Source: Citrobacter amalonaticus Y19 (lineage in GTDB: Bacteria; Pseudomonadota; Gammaproteobacteria; Enterobacterales; Enterobacteriaceae). Taken from it: DNA of 64,000 nucleotides. This document shows, one piece after another, positions 50,726-58,961 of the stretch (the first letter of the stretch is position 1; every line of letters starts with the position of its first letter). Made by a program: the position numbers and the translations under genes. Below the pieces are notes generated by a model that was not told where the DNA came from, made no database searches, and saw only the letters and a program-made list of their open reading frames with translations. The stretch covers positions 744,001 through 808,000 of the forward strand of contig NZ_CP011132.1 in the NCBI RefSeq assembly GCF_000981805.1, given 5' to 3'.

Positions 50726-51715
50726 ATGGCCACACAACTGACCGATGCTTTCGCGCGCAAGTTTTACTACTTGCGTCTGTCGATTACCGACGTGTGTAAC
50801 TTTCGTTGCACATACTGTCTGCCGGATGGCTACAAGCCCGGCGGCGTCACCAATAAAGGTTTTCTCACCGTCGATGAAATTCGTCGGGTGACGCGCGCCT
50901 TTGCCAATTTGGGCACTGAAAAAGTGCGCCTGACCGGTGGTGAACCCTCCCTGCGTCGCGACTTTACCGACATCATTGCCGCCGTGCGTGAAAACGAGGC
51001 GATTCGTCAACTGGCGGTGACCACTAACGGTTACCGTCTGGCGCGCGATGCCGCCCACTGGCGCGATGCTGGCTTGACCGGCATTAACGTTAGCGTCGAT
51101 AGCCTCGATGCGCGTCAATTCCGCGCGATTACCGGTCAGGATAAATTCCAGCAGGTGATGGCGGGCATTGATGCTGCATTTGATGCTGGCTTTGAAAAGG
51201 TCAAAGTGAACACCGTGCTGATGCGCGATGTGAACCATCATCAGCTTGATACCTTTCTCGACTGGATCCAGACGCGTCCCATTCAACTGCGCTTCATTGA
51301 ACTAATGGAGACAGGCGAGGGCAGTGACCTGTTCCGCAAACACCATATCTCCGGTCAGGTGCTGCGTGATGAACTGCTGCGTCGCGGTTGGATCCACCAG
51401 CTACGCCAGCGCAGCGATGGCCCGGCGCAGGTCTTCTGCCACCCCGATTATGAGGGTGAGATCGGCCTCATCATGCCGTATGAAAAAGACTTCTGCGCCA
51501 CCTGCAACCGTCTGCGCGTCTCTTCCGTGGGTAAACTTCATCTTTGTCTGTTCGGTGAGGGCGGCGTCAGCCTGCGCGATCTGCTGGAAGACGATGCGCA
51601 GCAAGCCGCGCTGGAAGAGCGTATCTCGCTGGCGTTGCGTGAGAAAAAGCAGACCCATTTCCTGCACCAGAACAATACGGGTATTACCCAGAACCTCTCA
51701 TACATAGGCGGTTAA
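50726..51715 (+). CDS. moaA: GTP 3',8-cyclase MoaA
   Basis: Radical SAM enzyme that, with MoaC, converts GTP to cyclic pyranopterin monophosphate. 329 residues. Radical SAM cluster ligands are Cys24, Cys28 and Cys31 in DVCNFRCTYC; the C-terminal cluster is in FCATCNRLRVSSVGKLHLCLFG; the C-terminal Gly-Gly is present. Start ATG 50726 (MATQLTDAFARKFYYLR) after GGAAAGG, behind the riboswitch; the frame from 50693 runs inside the aptamer. First gene of moaABCDE. Confidence 0.97.
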   Translation: MATQLTDAFARKFYYLRLSITDVCNFRCTYCLPDGYKPGGVTNKGFLTVDEIRRVTRAFANLGTEKVRLTGGEPSLRRDFTDIIAAVRENEAIRQLAVTTNGYRLARDAAHWRDAGLTGINVSVDSLDARQFRAITGQDKFQQVMAGIDAAFDAGFEKVKVNTVLMRDVNHHQLDTFLDWIQTRPIQLRFIELMETGEGSDLFRKHHISGQVLRDELLRRGWIHQLRQRSDGPAQVFCHPDYEGEIGLIMPYEKDFCATCNRLRVSSVGKLHLCLFGEGGVSLRDLLEDDAQQAALEERISLALREKKQTHFLHQNNTGITQNLSYIGG

Positions 51716-51740
51716 TACCGCTTTGAACAAGGAGTTTTCC

Positions 51741-52253
51741 ATGAGTCAGGTAAGCGCTGAATTTATCCCGACCCGCATTGCTATTTTGACGGTATCGAAT
51801 CGTCGTGGCGAAGAGGACGATACCTCCGGCCATTTCCTGCGTGATGCCGCGCAGGAAGCGGGACATCAGATTATCGATAAAGCGATTGTCAAAGAGAACC
51901 GCTACGCCATACGCGCGCAGGTCTCGGCGTGGATTGCCAGTGATGAGGTGCAGGTGGTGCTGGTCACCGGCGGCACGGGCCTGACCGAAGGCGACCAGGC
52001 CCCGGAAGCGCTGTTGCCGCTGTTTGACCGAGAAGTGGAAGGCTTTGGTGAAGTGTTTCGCATGCTGTCGTTTGAAGAGATTGGCACTGCCACGTTGCAG
52101 TCGCGCGCGGTGGCGGGCGTGGCCAACAAAACGCTGATTTTCGCGATGCCAGGTTCTACCAAAGCCTGCCGCACGGCCTGGGACAATATCATCGCGCCGC
52201 AACTGGATGCCCGTACGCATCCCTGTAATTTTCACCCACATCTGAAGAAATAA
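51741..52253 (+). CDS. moaB: Molybdenum cofactor biosynthesis protein MoaB
   Basis: 170-residue protein of the MoaB/Mog molybdopterin adenylyltransferase fold. TVSNRRGEEDDTSG near 19-32 and VLVTGGTGLTEGDQAPEAL near 78-96 are hallmarks. In E. coli it is dispensable and its exact step is unclear. ATG 51741 after AAGGAG; 25 bp after moaA and 2 bp before moaC. Confidence 0.97.
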   Translation: MSQVSAEFIPTRIAILTVSNRRGEEDDTSGHFLRDAAQEAGHQIIDKAIVKENRYAIRAQVSAWIASDEVQVVLVTGGTGLTEGDQAPEALLPLFDREVEGFGEVFRMLSFEEIGTATLQSRAVAGVANKTLIFAMPGSTKACRTAWDNIIAPQLDARTHPCNFHPHLKK

Positions 52254-52255
52254 GT

Positions 52256-52741
52256 ATGTCGCAACTGACTCACATTAACGCCGCCGGTGAAGCGCATATG
52301 GTGGATGTGTCCGCGAAAGCGGAGACCGTCCGCGAAGCGCGCGCCGAAGCTTTTATCACCATGCGTAGCGAAACGCTGGCGATGATTATCGACGGTAGCC
52401 ACCATAAGGGCGACGTGTTCGCCACCGCGCGCATTGCCGGGATTCAGGCAGCAAAACGCACCTGGGAGCTGATCCCGCTGTGCCATCCGCTGCTGCTGAG
52501 CAAAGTGGAAGTACAGCTACAGGCTCAGCCAGAACACAACCGCGTTCGTATTGAGTCGCTGTGTCGCCTCACGGGAAAAACCGGGGTGGAGATGGAAGCG
52601 CTCACGGCGGCATCAGTCGCTGCGTTGACCATTTACGACATGTGCAAAGCGGTACAGAAAGACATGGTGATTGGCCCGGTGCGCCTGCTGGCGAAAAGCG
52701 GCGGCAAGTCTGGTGATTTTAAGGCGGATTCGCATGATTAA
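52256..52741 (+). CDS. moaC: Cyclic pyranopterin monophosphate synthase MoaC
   Basis: Converts the MoaA product 3',8-cyclo-GTP to cPMP. 161 residues. Active-site segments are IAGIQAAKRTWELIPLCHPLLLSKVEV near 61-87 and CRLTGKTGVEMEALTAASVAALTIYDMCKAVQKDM near 102-136, with the catalytic lysine in KAVQKDM. Its end overlaps moaD by eight bases. Confidence 0.98.
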   Translation: MSQLTHINAAGEAHMVDVSAKAETVREARAEAFITMRSETLAMIIDGSHHKGDVFATARIAGIQAAKRTWELIPLCHPLLLSKVEVQLQAQPEHNRVRIESLCRLTGKTGVEMEALTAASVAALTIYDMCKAVQKDMVIGPVRLLAKSGGKSGDFKADSHD

Positions 52742-52979
52742 GGTTTTATTCTTCGCCCAGGTTCGAGAACTGGTAGGGACTGATGCGCTGGACGTGGCGG
52801 CTGATTTCCCGACGGTAGAGGCGCTGCGTCAGCATCTGGCGGCGAACAGCAACCGCTGGGCGCTGGCCCTGGAAGACGGCAAGCTGCTGGCGGCGGTAAA
52901 CCAGACGCTGGTGAGCTTTGATCATCCGCTGTCGACGGGTGATGAAGTGGCCTTCTTTCCCCCGGTTACGGGAGGTTGA
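52734..52979 (+). CDS. moaD: Molybdopterin synthase sulfur carrier MoaD
   Basis: Ubiquitin-fold sulfur carrier, 81 residues, ending in the required Gly-Gly (FFPPVTGG) that MoaB-family-independent MoeB adenylates and that carries the thiocarboxylate. ATG 52734 lies within the last codons of moaC. moaE starts 1 bp after its stop. Confidence 0.97.
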   Translation: MIKVLFFAQVRELVGTDALDVAADFPTVEALRQHLAANSNRWALALEDGKLLAAVNQTLVSFDHPLSTGDEVAFFPPVTGG

Positions 52980-52980
52980 G

Positions 52981-53433
52981 ATGGCTGAAACGAAAATTAT
53001 CGTCGGACCTGCGCCGTTCAGCGTGGGTGAAGAGTATCCCTGGCTGGCAGAACGCGACGAAGACGGTGCGGTGGTGACCTTCACCGGTAAAGTGCGCAAC
53101 CATAATCTTGGCGACAGCGTGAAGGCGCTGACGCTGGAGCACTATCCGGGGATGACGGAAAAAGCGCTGGCAGAGATTGTCGATGACGCACGGGCGCGCT
53201 GGCCGCTGGGACGCGTCACGGTGATTCACCGGACTGGCGAACTGTGGCCGGGTGATGAAATCGTCTTTGTCGGCGTCACCAGTTCGCACCGCAGCAGTTC
53301 ATTTGAGGCCGGGCAGTTCATCATGGACTATCTGAAGACGCGCGCGCCGTTCTGGAAGCGTGAAGCCACGCCGGAAGGAGAGCGCTGGGTCGAAGCCCGC
53401 GATAGCGATCGTCAGGCGGCGCAACGCTGGTAG
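52981..53433 (+). CDS. moaE: Molybdopterin synthase catalytic subunit MoaE
   Basis: Large subunit of molybdopterin synthase; with MoaD thiocarboxylate it makes the dithiolene of molybdopterin. 150 residues. GAVVTFTGKVRNHN near 29-42, LEHYPGMTEKAL near 52, HRTGELWPGDEIVFVGVTSSHRSSSFEAGQFIMDYLKTRAPFWKRE near 82-127, with the active-site lysine in FWKRE. ATG at 52981 after GGGAGGTTGAG. Confidence 0.98.
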   Translation: MAETKIIVGPAPFSVGEEYPWLAERDEDGAVVTFTGKVRNHNLGDSVKALTLEHYPGMTEKALAEIVDDARARWPLGRVTVIHRTGELWPGDEIVFVGVTSSHRSSSFEAGQFIMDYLKTRAPFWKREATPEGERWVEARDSDRQAAQRW

Positions 53434-53487
53434 CAGGAAATTGTGATACGCTTATCCCGTGTAGTCACTTTCAATCAGGAGATTATC

Positions 53488-54192
53488 ATGGACCGATTTC
53501 CACGATCCGAATCAATCGTGCAGGCCCGTTCCGGCCTGCAAACCTATATGGCGCAGGTTTACGGCTGGATGACGGTCGGGCTGCTGCTTACCGCGTTTAT
53601 TGCGTGGTATGCGGCGAATTCCAGTGCGTTCATGGAGTTGCTTTATACCAACAGAATCTTTTTCTTTGGTCTGGTTATTGCACAATTAGCTGTCGTATTT
53701 GTGTTATCGGGTCTGGTCAACAGACTCAGTGCGGGCGTCATGACCACGCTGTTTATGCTCTATTCAGTCCTGACCGGTCTGACGCTTTCCAGCATTTTTA
53801 TTATTTATACCGCGTCCTCCATTGCCAGTACCTTTGTGGTCACCGGCGGGATGTTTGGCGTGATGAGCCTGTGGGGTTACACCACGAAGCGCGATTTGAG
53901 CGGCTGGGGCAACCTGCTGTTTATGGCGTTGATTGGCATCATCCTGGCCTCACTGGTCAACTTCTGGCTGAAGAGTGAAGCGCTGATGTGGGCTGTGACC
54001 TACATCGGGGTGGTGGTGTTTGTCGGGCTGACCGCCTATGACACCCAAAAGTTGAAAAATATCGGTGAGCAGATCGATGTTCGCGACAGTTCTAACCTGC
54101 GTAAATATTCGATCCTCGGTGCGCTAACGCTGTATCTGGACTTCATTAACCTGTTCCTGATGCTGCTGCGTATCTTAGGCAACCGTCGCTGA
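53488..54192 (+). CDS. ybhL: BAX inhibitor-1 family membrane protein YbhL
   Basis: 234-residue UPF0005/BI-1 family inner-membrane protein with seven transmembrane segments. The family aspartates are in YDTQKLKNIGEQID and LYLDFINLFLMLLRILG near the C-terminus. It may act as a calcium-leak or stress protein by analogy with BI-1 homologues; no direct evidence here. ATG 53488 after TCAGGAG. In E. coli a second BI-1 type gene, ybhM, follows; here REP repeats and ybhN follow instead. Confidence 0.95.
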   Translation: MDRFPRSESIVQARSGLQTYMAQVYGWMTVGLLLTAFIAWYAANSSAFMELLYTNRIFFFGLVIAQLAVVFVLSGLVNRLSAGVMTTLFMLYSVLTGLTLSSIFIIYTASSIASTFVVTGGMFGVMSLWGYTTKRDLSGWGNLLFMALIGIILASLVNFWLKSEALMWAVTYIGVVVFVGLTAYDTQKLKNIGEQIDVRDSSNLRKYSILGALTLYLDFINLFLMLLRILGNRR

Positions 54193-54201
54193 GTTTGCTC
54201 G

Positions 54202-54370
54202 CCTTATCCGGCCTACGGTGACTTACACCCGATGAAGCATCTCGTAGGTCTGATAAGCGCAGCGCCATCAGGCAGTTTGCCGGATGACGGCACAAGGCCT
54301 TATCCGGCCTACGGTGACTTATACCCGATGAAGCATTTCGTAGGCCTGATAAGCGTAGCGCCATCAGGCA
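54202..54370. repeat. BIME of two 96-bp units between ybhL and ybhN
   Basis: Two copies (from 54202 and 54298) of the unit CCTTATCCGGCCTACGGTGA...ATGAAGCAT...GTAGGNCTGATAAGCG...CGCCATCAGGCA, the same unit that forms the large array between ybhS and ybhR. It occupies the position of E. coli ybhM. Confidence 0.92.
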
Positions 54371-54378
54371 ACGATTTG

Positions 54379-55341
54379 TCACTTCGCCATCGCCTTTTCG
54401 TTTTTCGCCCGTAGTTTCTTCGCCCGACTCTCCAGCAGCAGATAGCCAATCAGCGCCAGCAAAAGCGGGACAAAGTAATACAGCACGCGGTACGCGAGCA
54501 GCGCGGCAATGATGATGCCTTGTGACGTGTCTTCTCCCGCCAGCAGCGCGATAAACACCGCTTCCAGTACGCCAATCCCTGCCGGAATGTGGACAATCAC
54601 CCCCGCGATACTGCTGACCAGCAGCACGCCCAGCACAAAGAAATAGTTCACCTCCTGACCCAGCAACAACCAGATAATCGCCCCCATGACCATCCAGTTG
54701 GCGCTGGAGATAGCCATCTGAACCAGTGCAAATTTCCATGACGGTAGCACCAGTTTCTGCCCTTTGATCGTCATATGACGATGCTTTGCGAAGGCGCAGA
54801 ACCACAGATAAATAGCGATGATAAACAGCAGCGCCACACCCAGAATGCGCAGGGTGCTCTCGTCGATATACCAGTGCGTGGGCAGTTGTACCACGCCAAA
54901 GGTGAAGATGATCCCGCCAAGCAGAATGTAACCCAGCCAGTTGGTGGTGATACTGAGAGAGAAAATACGGGTGATGGTGCCGCCCGGCAGGCCGAGACGG
55001 GAATAGAGCCGGTAGCGCATACCGATGCCGCCGACCCAGGTACTGAGCGTCAGGTTGAAGGCGTAGCAGATAAACGACACCAGCATCACCTGCCGCTTCG
55101 CCAGCCGGTGACCGCAATAGGCGCGTCCGAGCAGGTCATAGCAGCCATAGAGCAGATAGCTGAGGATCACCAGTCCAACGGCGCTCAGTAATGCAACGCG
55201 GTTATAATCGCGAATAACCGTCCACACTTCCTCCCAGTTGACCTTGCTGGCGTAGATGACCAGCAGCACGATCACGGCAATGAAAAACAGCCAAGTGAGG
55301 ATCTTTTTTGCCAACCGCCAGCGCGGGTGTGATTTTGCCAT
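54379..55341 (-). CDS. ybhN: Putative flippase-like membrane protein YbhN (UPF0104, LPG/aglD-type)
   Basis: 320-residue inner-membrane protein with eight predicted helices, lysylphosphatidylglycerol synthase N-terminal-like family. Hallmarks: FICYAFNLTLSTWVGGIGMRYRLYSRLG near 92-119 and VIVHIPAGIGVLEAVFIALL near 246-265. Start ATG 55341 (MAKSHPRWRLAKK); the longer frame runs antiparallel to clsB's own end and is not used. It shares one base with the clsB stop, so ybhP-clsB-ybhN form one operon that suggests phospholipid metabolism. Confidence 0.94.
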   Translation of the reverse strand: MAKSHPRWRLAKKILTWLFFIAVIVLLVIYASKVNWEEVWTVIRDYNRVALLSAVGLVILSYLLYGCYDLLGRAYCGHRLAKRQVMLVSFICYAFNLTLSTWVGGIGMRYRLYSRLGLPGGTITRIFSLSITTNWLGYILLGGIIFTFGVVQLPTHWYIDESTLRILGVALLFIIAIYLWFCAFAKHRHMTIKGQKLVLPSWKFALVQMAISSANWMVMGAIIWLLLGQEVNYFFVLGVLLVSSIAGVIVHIPAGIGVLEAVFIALLAGEDTSQGIIIAALLAYRVLYYFVPLLLALIGYLLLESRAKKLRAKNEKAMAK

Positions 55342-56582
55342 CAGGGCTTGGCTCCCGTGTTTTGTACCTCCACCCGATCCTGCGTTTCCATCTCGGGTTG
55401 GGCTGGAGGATCCACCTGCGCCAGATGAGGAGTATGCGCCGGAAGCCAGCCGACCAGCGCCGGGAAGTGGCGTAAGAAGTGGAATGCCAGCACGCTTTTG
55501 GTCAGGTTCCACCAGGTGCGCCTCGGCAGCATCGACTCGTCCACCCGTTTACAGTCTTCGGCAATGATCGCGTTGAGGTTGTCGCGCAGCGTCTGGTTGA
55601 ATGCTCTGTCGTGTACGACCAGGTTGGCTTCCAGATTGAGCGACAGGCTGAGCGGGTCAAGATTGCTGGAGCCGACCGTCGCCCAGTGGTCATCCATCAG
55701 CGCCACCTTGCCATGCAGCGGTTTACGGCGGTACTCGTAAACCTGAACATCGCCTTTCACCAGATAGTTGTACAGCAGACGAGCACCCACTTTCACAATC
55801 GGCATATCCGGTTCGCCCTGCACAATCAGTTTCACGCGCACGCCCCGTCGGGCGGCTTTGCGCATGGCATGCAGCAACCGGTAACCGGGAAAGAAGTAGG
55901 CGTTGGCGATAATCACCTCCCGCCGGGCCTGGGTGAGCATTTTCAGGTAGTGACGCTCAATATCGTCGCGGTGCTCGTCGTTGTCGCGCCAGACGAACAG
56001 CGCCTGCGCCTCGCCGGGCTGGCGGTTCTCTTCAGCGCGGTGATGGCGACGCCACCAGCGGCGCACCGCGCTCTGTCCGGGGAGGTTTTCCACTTCAAAC
56101 TGTAAAATATCCGCGACGACGGGGCCTTCCACACGCACCGCGTAATCCTGCTTGGCCTCTGGCCCGTAGTCGGACATATGCTCGTCGGAATAGTTAATCC
56201 CGCCGACAAACGCCACCCGGTTGTCAATCACCACAATCTTGCGGTGCATGCGGCGAAAGACGTTGGTACGCATGCCGAAGATCCGGGGGCGCGGATCGTA
56301 GTAGCGAAACACCACGCCTGCCGAGGTCAGTTCACCGACGAAGGCGTCGCTCAGGTCCGGCGAGCCGTAGCCGTCCAGCAATACTTCCGCTTTCACACCG
56401 CGCTTCGCTGCGGTTAACAGGGCCGCATGAAGCTGTTTTCCCACCTCATCTTCAAACCAGATGAAGGTTTCCAGAATAATTTTCTGCTGCGCATCGGCAA
56501 TCGCCGCAAACACGGCGGGATAATACTGGTCGCCGTTTTCCAGTAACTGGATCTGATTACCTTCACGCCAGCCACATTTCAT
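55341..56582 (-). CDS. clsB: Cardiolipin synthase B
   Basis: Phospholipase D superfamily enzyme making cardiolipin. 413 residues. Two HKD motifs: HRKIVVIDNRVAFVGGINYS near 113-132 and HGKVALMDDHWATVGSSNLDP near 293-313. No membrane helices at the N-terminus, unlike ClsA. Overlaps ybhP by four bases at its start; the second gene of ybhP-clsB-ybhN. Confidence 0.97.
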   Translation of the reverse strand: MKCGWREGNQIQLLENGDQYYPAVFAAIADAQQKIILETFIWFEDEVGKQLHAALLTAAKRGVKAEVLLDGYGSPDLSDAFVGELTSAGVVFRYYDPRPRIFGMRTNVFRRMHRKIVVIDNRVAFVGGINYSDEHMSDYGPEAKQDYAVRVEGPVVADILQFEVENLPGQSAVRRWWRRHHRAEENRQPGEAQALFVWRDNDEHRDDIERHYLKMLTQARREVIIANAYFFPGYRLLHAMRKAARRGVRVKLIVQGEPDMPIVKVGARLLYNYLVKGDVQVYEYRRKPLHGKVALMDDHWATVGSSNLDPLSLSLNLEANLVVHDRAFNQTLRDNLNAIIAEDCKRVDESMLPRRTWWNLTKSVLAFHFLRHFPALVGWLPAHTPHLAQVDPPAQPEMETQDRVEVQNTGAKP

Positions 56583-57337
56583 AGATGGATCTCCGCGCTA
56601 AGAGGGGCATGGTCAGAGAGATGCCGCCAGTTGCGCAGCGGCAGCGCCGTCGGCGAACTGGCATTGGCATTTTTCACGTAAATCCGGTCAAGGCGCAGCA
56701 GCGGCAGGCTGGCGGGAAACGTCCGTGCCGGGCGACCGTGGGCGCGGGTAAAGATTTCGTCCAGCCCGGCGGCTTTTAACTGAGGGTTTGCCTTCTGTCG
56801 CCAGTCGTTGAAATCACCGGCCACGACCACTGGCTCGCCGTCGGGTAGGGCGTTGACCCAGTCCGCCAGCAGAGTAAGTTGTGCCTGCCGGTGGGCTTCG
56901 CGCAGGCCAAGATGAACACACATCACATGAATCGGTTTCCCGAGTTGCGGAGGGACAATGCGGCAATAGAGTACACCGCGCTTTTCACTGGTCCCAACCG
57001 AGATGTCGCGATTTTCATCATGTTCAATAGGATAGCGTGACAGCACCGCGTTGCCGTGATGCCCTTGTGGGTAGACGGCGTTGCGCCCGTAAGCGTAGTC
57101 ACTCCACATGGTGTCGGCGAGAAATTCGTAGTGGGTGGTATCCGGCCAGTTTTCGACGTGCAGCGGATGCACCTCGTGTGCGCCCATCACCTCCTGCAGA
57201 CAGACGATGTCGGCGCCAACCGTACGAACGGCATCGCGCAGTTCCGGTAAAATGAAGCGCTTGTTAAAGGCGGTAAAGCCTTTATGCGTATTAATGGTGA
57301 GCACGGTGAATGAAAAATTTCGCGTCGATTGAGTCAT
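56579..57337 (-). CDS. ybhP: Endonuclease/exonuclease/phosphatase family protein YbhP
   Basis: 252-residue EEP-fold metal-dependent hydrolase. Active-site motifs are NTHKGF near 16, DIVCLQEVMGAHEVH near 44-58, GHHGNAVLSRYPI near 94, CVHLGLREAHRQAQ near 140, VVAGDFNDWRQK near 174-185 and a C-terminal LSDHAPLSAEI. It is placed with clsB; in E. coli no defined substrate. Possibly a phosphodiesterase on lipid-related substrates, inferred from context only. Confidence 0.95.
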   Translation of the reverse strand: MTQSTRNFSFTVLTINTHKGFTAFNKRFILPELRDAVRTVGADIVCLQEVMGAHEVHPLHVENWPDTTHYEFLADTMWSDYAYGRNAVYPQGHHGNAVLSRYPIEHDENRDISVGTSEKRGVLYCRIVPPQLGKPIHVMCVHLGLREAHRQAQLTLLADWVNALPDGEPVVVAGDFNDWRQKANPQLKAAGLDEIFTRAHGRPARTFPASLPLLRLDRIYVKNANASSPTALPLRNWRHLSDHAPLSAEIHL

Positions 57338-57469
57338 TTTTCTCCTGTTGGCGTCACTCTTCTGATTGAAATAGTGTAGTCGTCGTCACAAAAAGGTGCG
57401 GCGTTACGGAATTTTCCGTAAAGTGCGGTACTCTGAGTAATTAGAGAAAAATCCTTCAGGAGAAAAGCC

Positions 57470-57880
57470 ATGAGGTGGCAACAACGTGTTCGTGTCGCAA
57501 CGGGGTTAAGTTGCTGGCAGATTATGTTGCATTTACTGGTCGTGGCGTTGTTGGTCATGGGCTGGATGAGCGGCACACTGGTGCACGTCGGCCTGGGATT
57601 ATGCGTAGTGTATGGCGTGACCGTATTACTGATGCTGGCGTTACAGCGTCATCACGAGCAGCGTTGGCGCGAAGTCGCTGACGTGCTGGAAGAACTCACC
57701 ACCACCTGGTATTTCGGTGCGGCGCTGATCGTGCTGTGGCTGCTGTCCCGGGTTTTACAAAACAATATCCTGCTGGCGATAGCGGGACTGGCAATCCTGG
57801 CCGGACCCGCTGTGGTTTCGCTGCTGGCGAAAGACAAAAAGCTACATAATTTTGCGTCTAAACATCGCATACGCCGCTGA
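57470..57880 (+). CDS. ybhQ: Inner-membrane protein YbhQ
   Basis: 136-residue protein with four hydrophobic segments (about 15-35, 40-58, 78-96 and 98-116) and a basic C-terminus (KHRIRR). Orthologue of E. coli YbhQ, function unknown. AGGAGAAA precedes the ATG. Its last 39 bases overlap the 3' end of convergent ybhR. Confidence 0.94.
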   Translation: MRWQQRVRVATGLSCWQIMLHLLVVALLVMGWMSGTLVHVGLGLCVVYGVTVLLMLALQRHHEQRWREVADVLEELTTTWYFGAALIVLWLLSRVLQNNILLAIAGLAILAGPAVVSLLAKDKKLHNFASKHRIRR

Positions 57881-58948
57881 TCCCGTCGTGGCCGCTATTA
57901 CCAGTAGCGGCCACAAGCTTCCCCAGACAATCTGCAAACTCGCATCTTTCAAATAGATCTGCTTGGTAATATCCGTGAAGTGACGGATAGGGTTTATCCA
58001 TGTCAGGTTCTGCAACCAGACCGGCATATTTTCGACCGGGGAGACGTACCCCGACAGTAAAATCGCCGGCATCATAAAGACGAACACGCCGATAAACGCC
58101 TGCTGCTGCGTGGAGCAGAGCGAGGATATCAGCAGCCCGAAGCCCACCAGCGACAGCCCGTAAATCACCATCGTGAAGTAAAACAGCGCCAGCGACCCGG
58201 CAAACGGTATCTGATATGCCCAGATACCGATTGCCAGCACGATAGAGGCCTGTCCGGTGGCGACAATCAGCGCGGGAACCGCTTTACCGATAAAGATTTG
58301 CCAGGTGGTGAGCGGAGAGACCAGCAGTTGATCCAGCGTCCCCTGTTCACGTTCGCGCGCCACGGACAGCGAGGTGACGATCATCACGCCAATGGTGGTG
58401 ATCATCGCGATAAGCGACGGCACCACGAACCACTTATAGTCGAGGTTAGGGTTGTACCAGTTGCGCACCACCAGCTCGCTGTTGTTGGGCTTTGGCTTAC
58501 CCTCCATCAGCTCCTGCTGATAGTTCTTCACGATTTGCTGGAGATAGTTGGCGGCGATTTGCGCGCTGTTTGAGTTACGGCCGTCGAGAATTAACTGCAT
58601 GGGTGCAGACTGAAAAGTATCCAGATTGCGCGAGAAATCCGCCGGAAAGCGCACCAGCAGCAGCGCCTTTTGCGTATCGATTGTGGGCTGGATTTCCTGC
58701 GGGCTTTTCAGCAACAGAATGTGGGTAAAGGCTTTGGCGCGGGCAAAACGCTGTGTCAACTCAACCGAGTGCTTCCCGTTGTCTTCGTTATAGATGGCGA
58801 TGGTGGCGTTAGTCACTTCCAGGGTCGCCGCAAAGGGAAACAGAAACACCTGAATCAGCACCGGCAGAATCAGGATCGCGCGGGTCTGCGGCTCGCGTAA
58901 CAGCGACTGCAGCTCTTTGCGAATTAACGTCCATAAACGATGAAACAT
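57842..58948 (-). CDS. ybhR: ABC transporter permease YbhR
   Basis: 368-residue ABC-2 type permease of the YbhFSR multidrug/cation efflux system, working with ATPase YbhF, permease YbhS and adaptor YbhG. One N-terminal helix (about 25-45), a large periplasmic domain, then five helices from about 180. The start ATG 58948 (MFHRLWTLIRKEL) follows AAGGGC. The frame stays open upstream for about 137 codons of REP repeats to 59359, which I do not count as part of the gene. It is separated from ybhS by a large BIME, whereas the two are adjacent in E. coli. Confidence 0.95.
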   Translation of the reverse strand: MFHRLWTLIRKELQSLLREPQTRAILILPVLIQVFLFPFAATLEVTNATIAIYNEDNGKHSVELTQRFARAKAFTHILLLKSPQEIQPTIDTQKALLLVRFPADFSRNLDTFQSAPMQLILDGRNSNSAQIAANYLQQIVKNYQQELMEGKPKPNNSELVVRNWYNPNLDYKWFVVPSLIAMITTIGVMIVTSLSVAREREQGTLDQLLVSPLTTWQIFIGKAVPALIVATGQASIVLAIGIWAYQIPFAGSLALFYFTMVIYGLSLVGFGLLISSLCSTQQQAFIGVFVFMMPAILLSGYVSPVENMPVWLQNLTWINPIRHFTDITKQIYLKDASLQIVWGSLWPLLVIAATTGSAAYAMFRRKIM

Positions 58949-58961
58949 AGTATTGCCCTTA

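Noticed and set aside
54146..55117. 323-codon minus-strand frame over ybhN and REP repeats
   Set aside because: It is a different frame from the well-matched YbhN; its first part is a frame shadow and its end is REP-encoded peptide.
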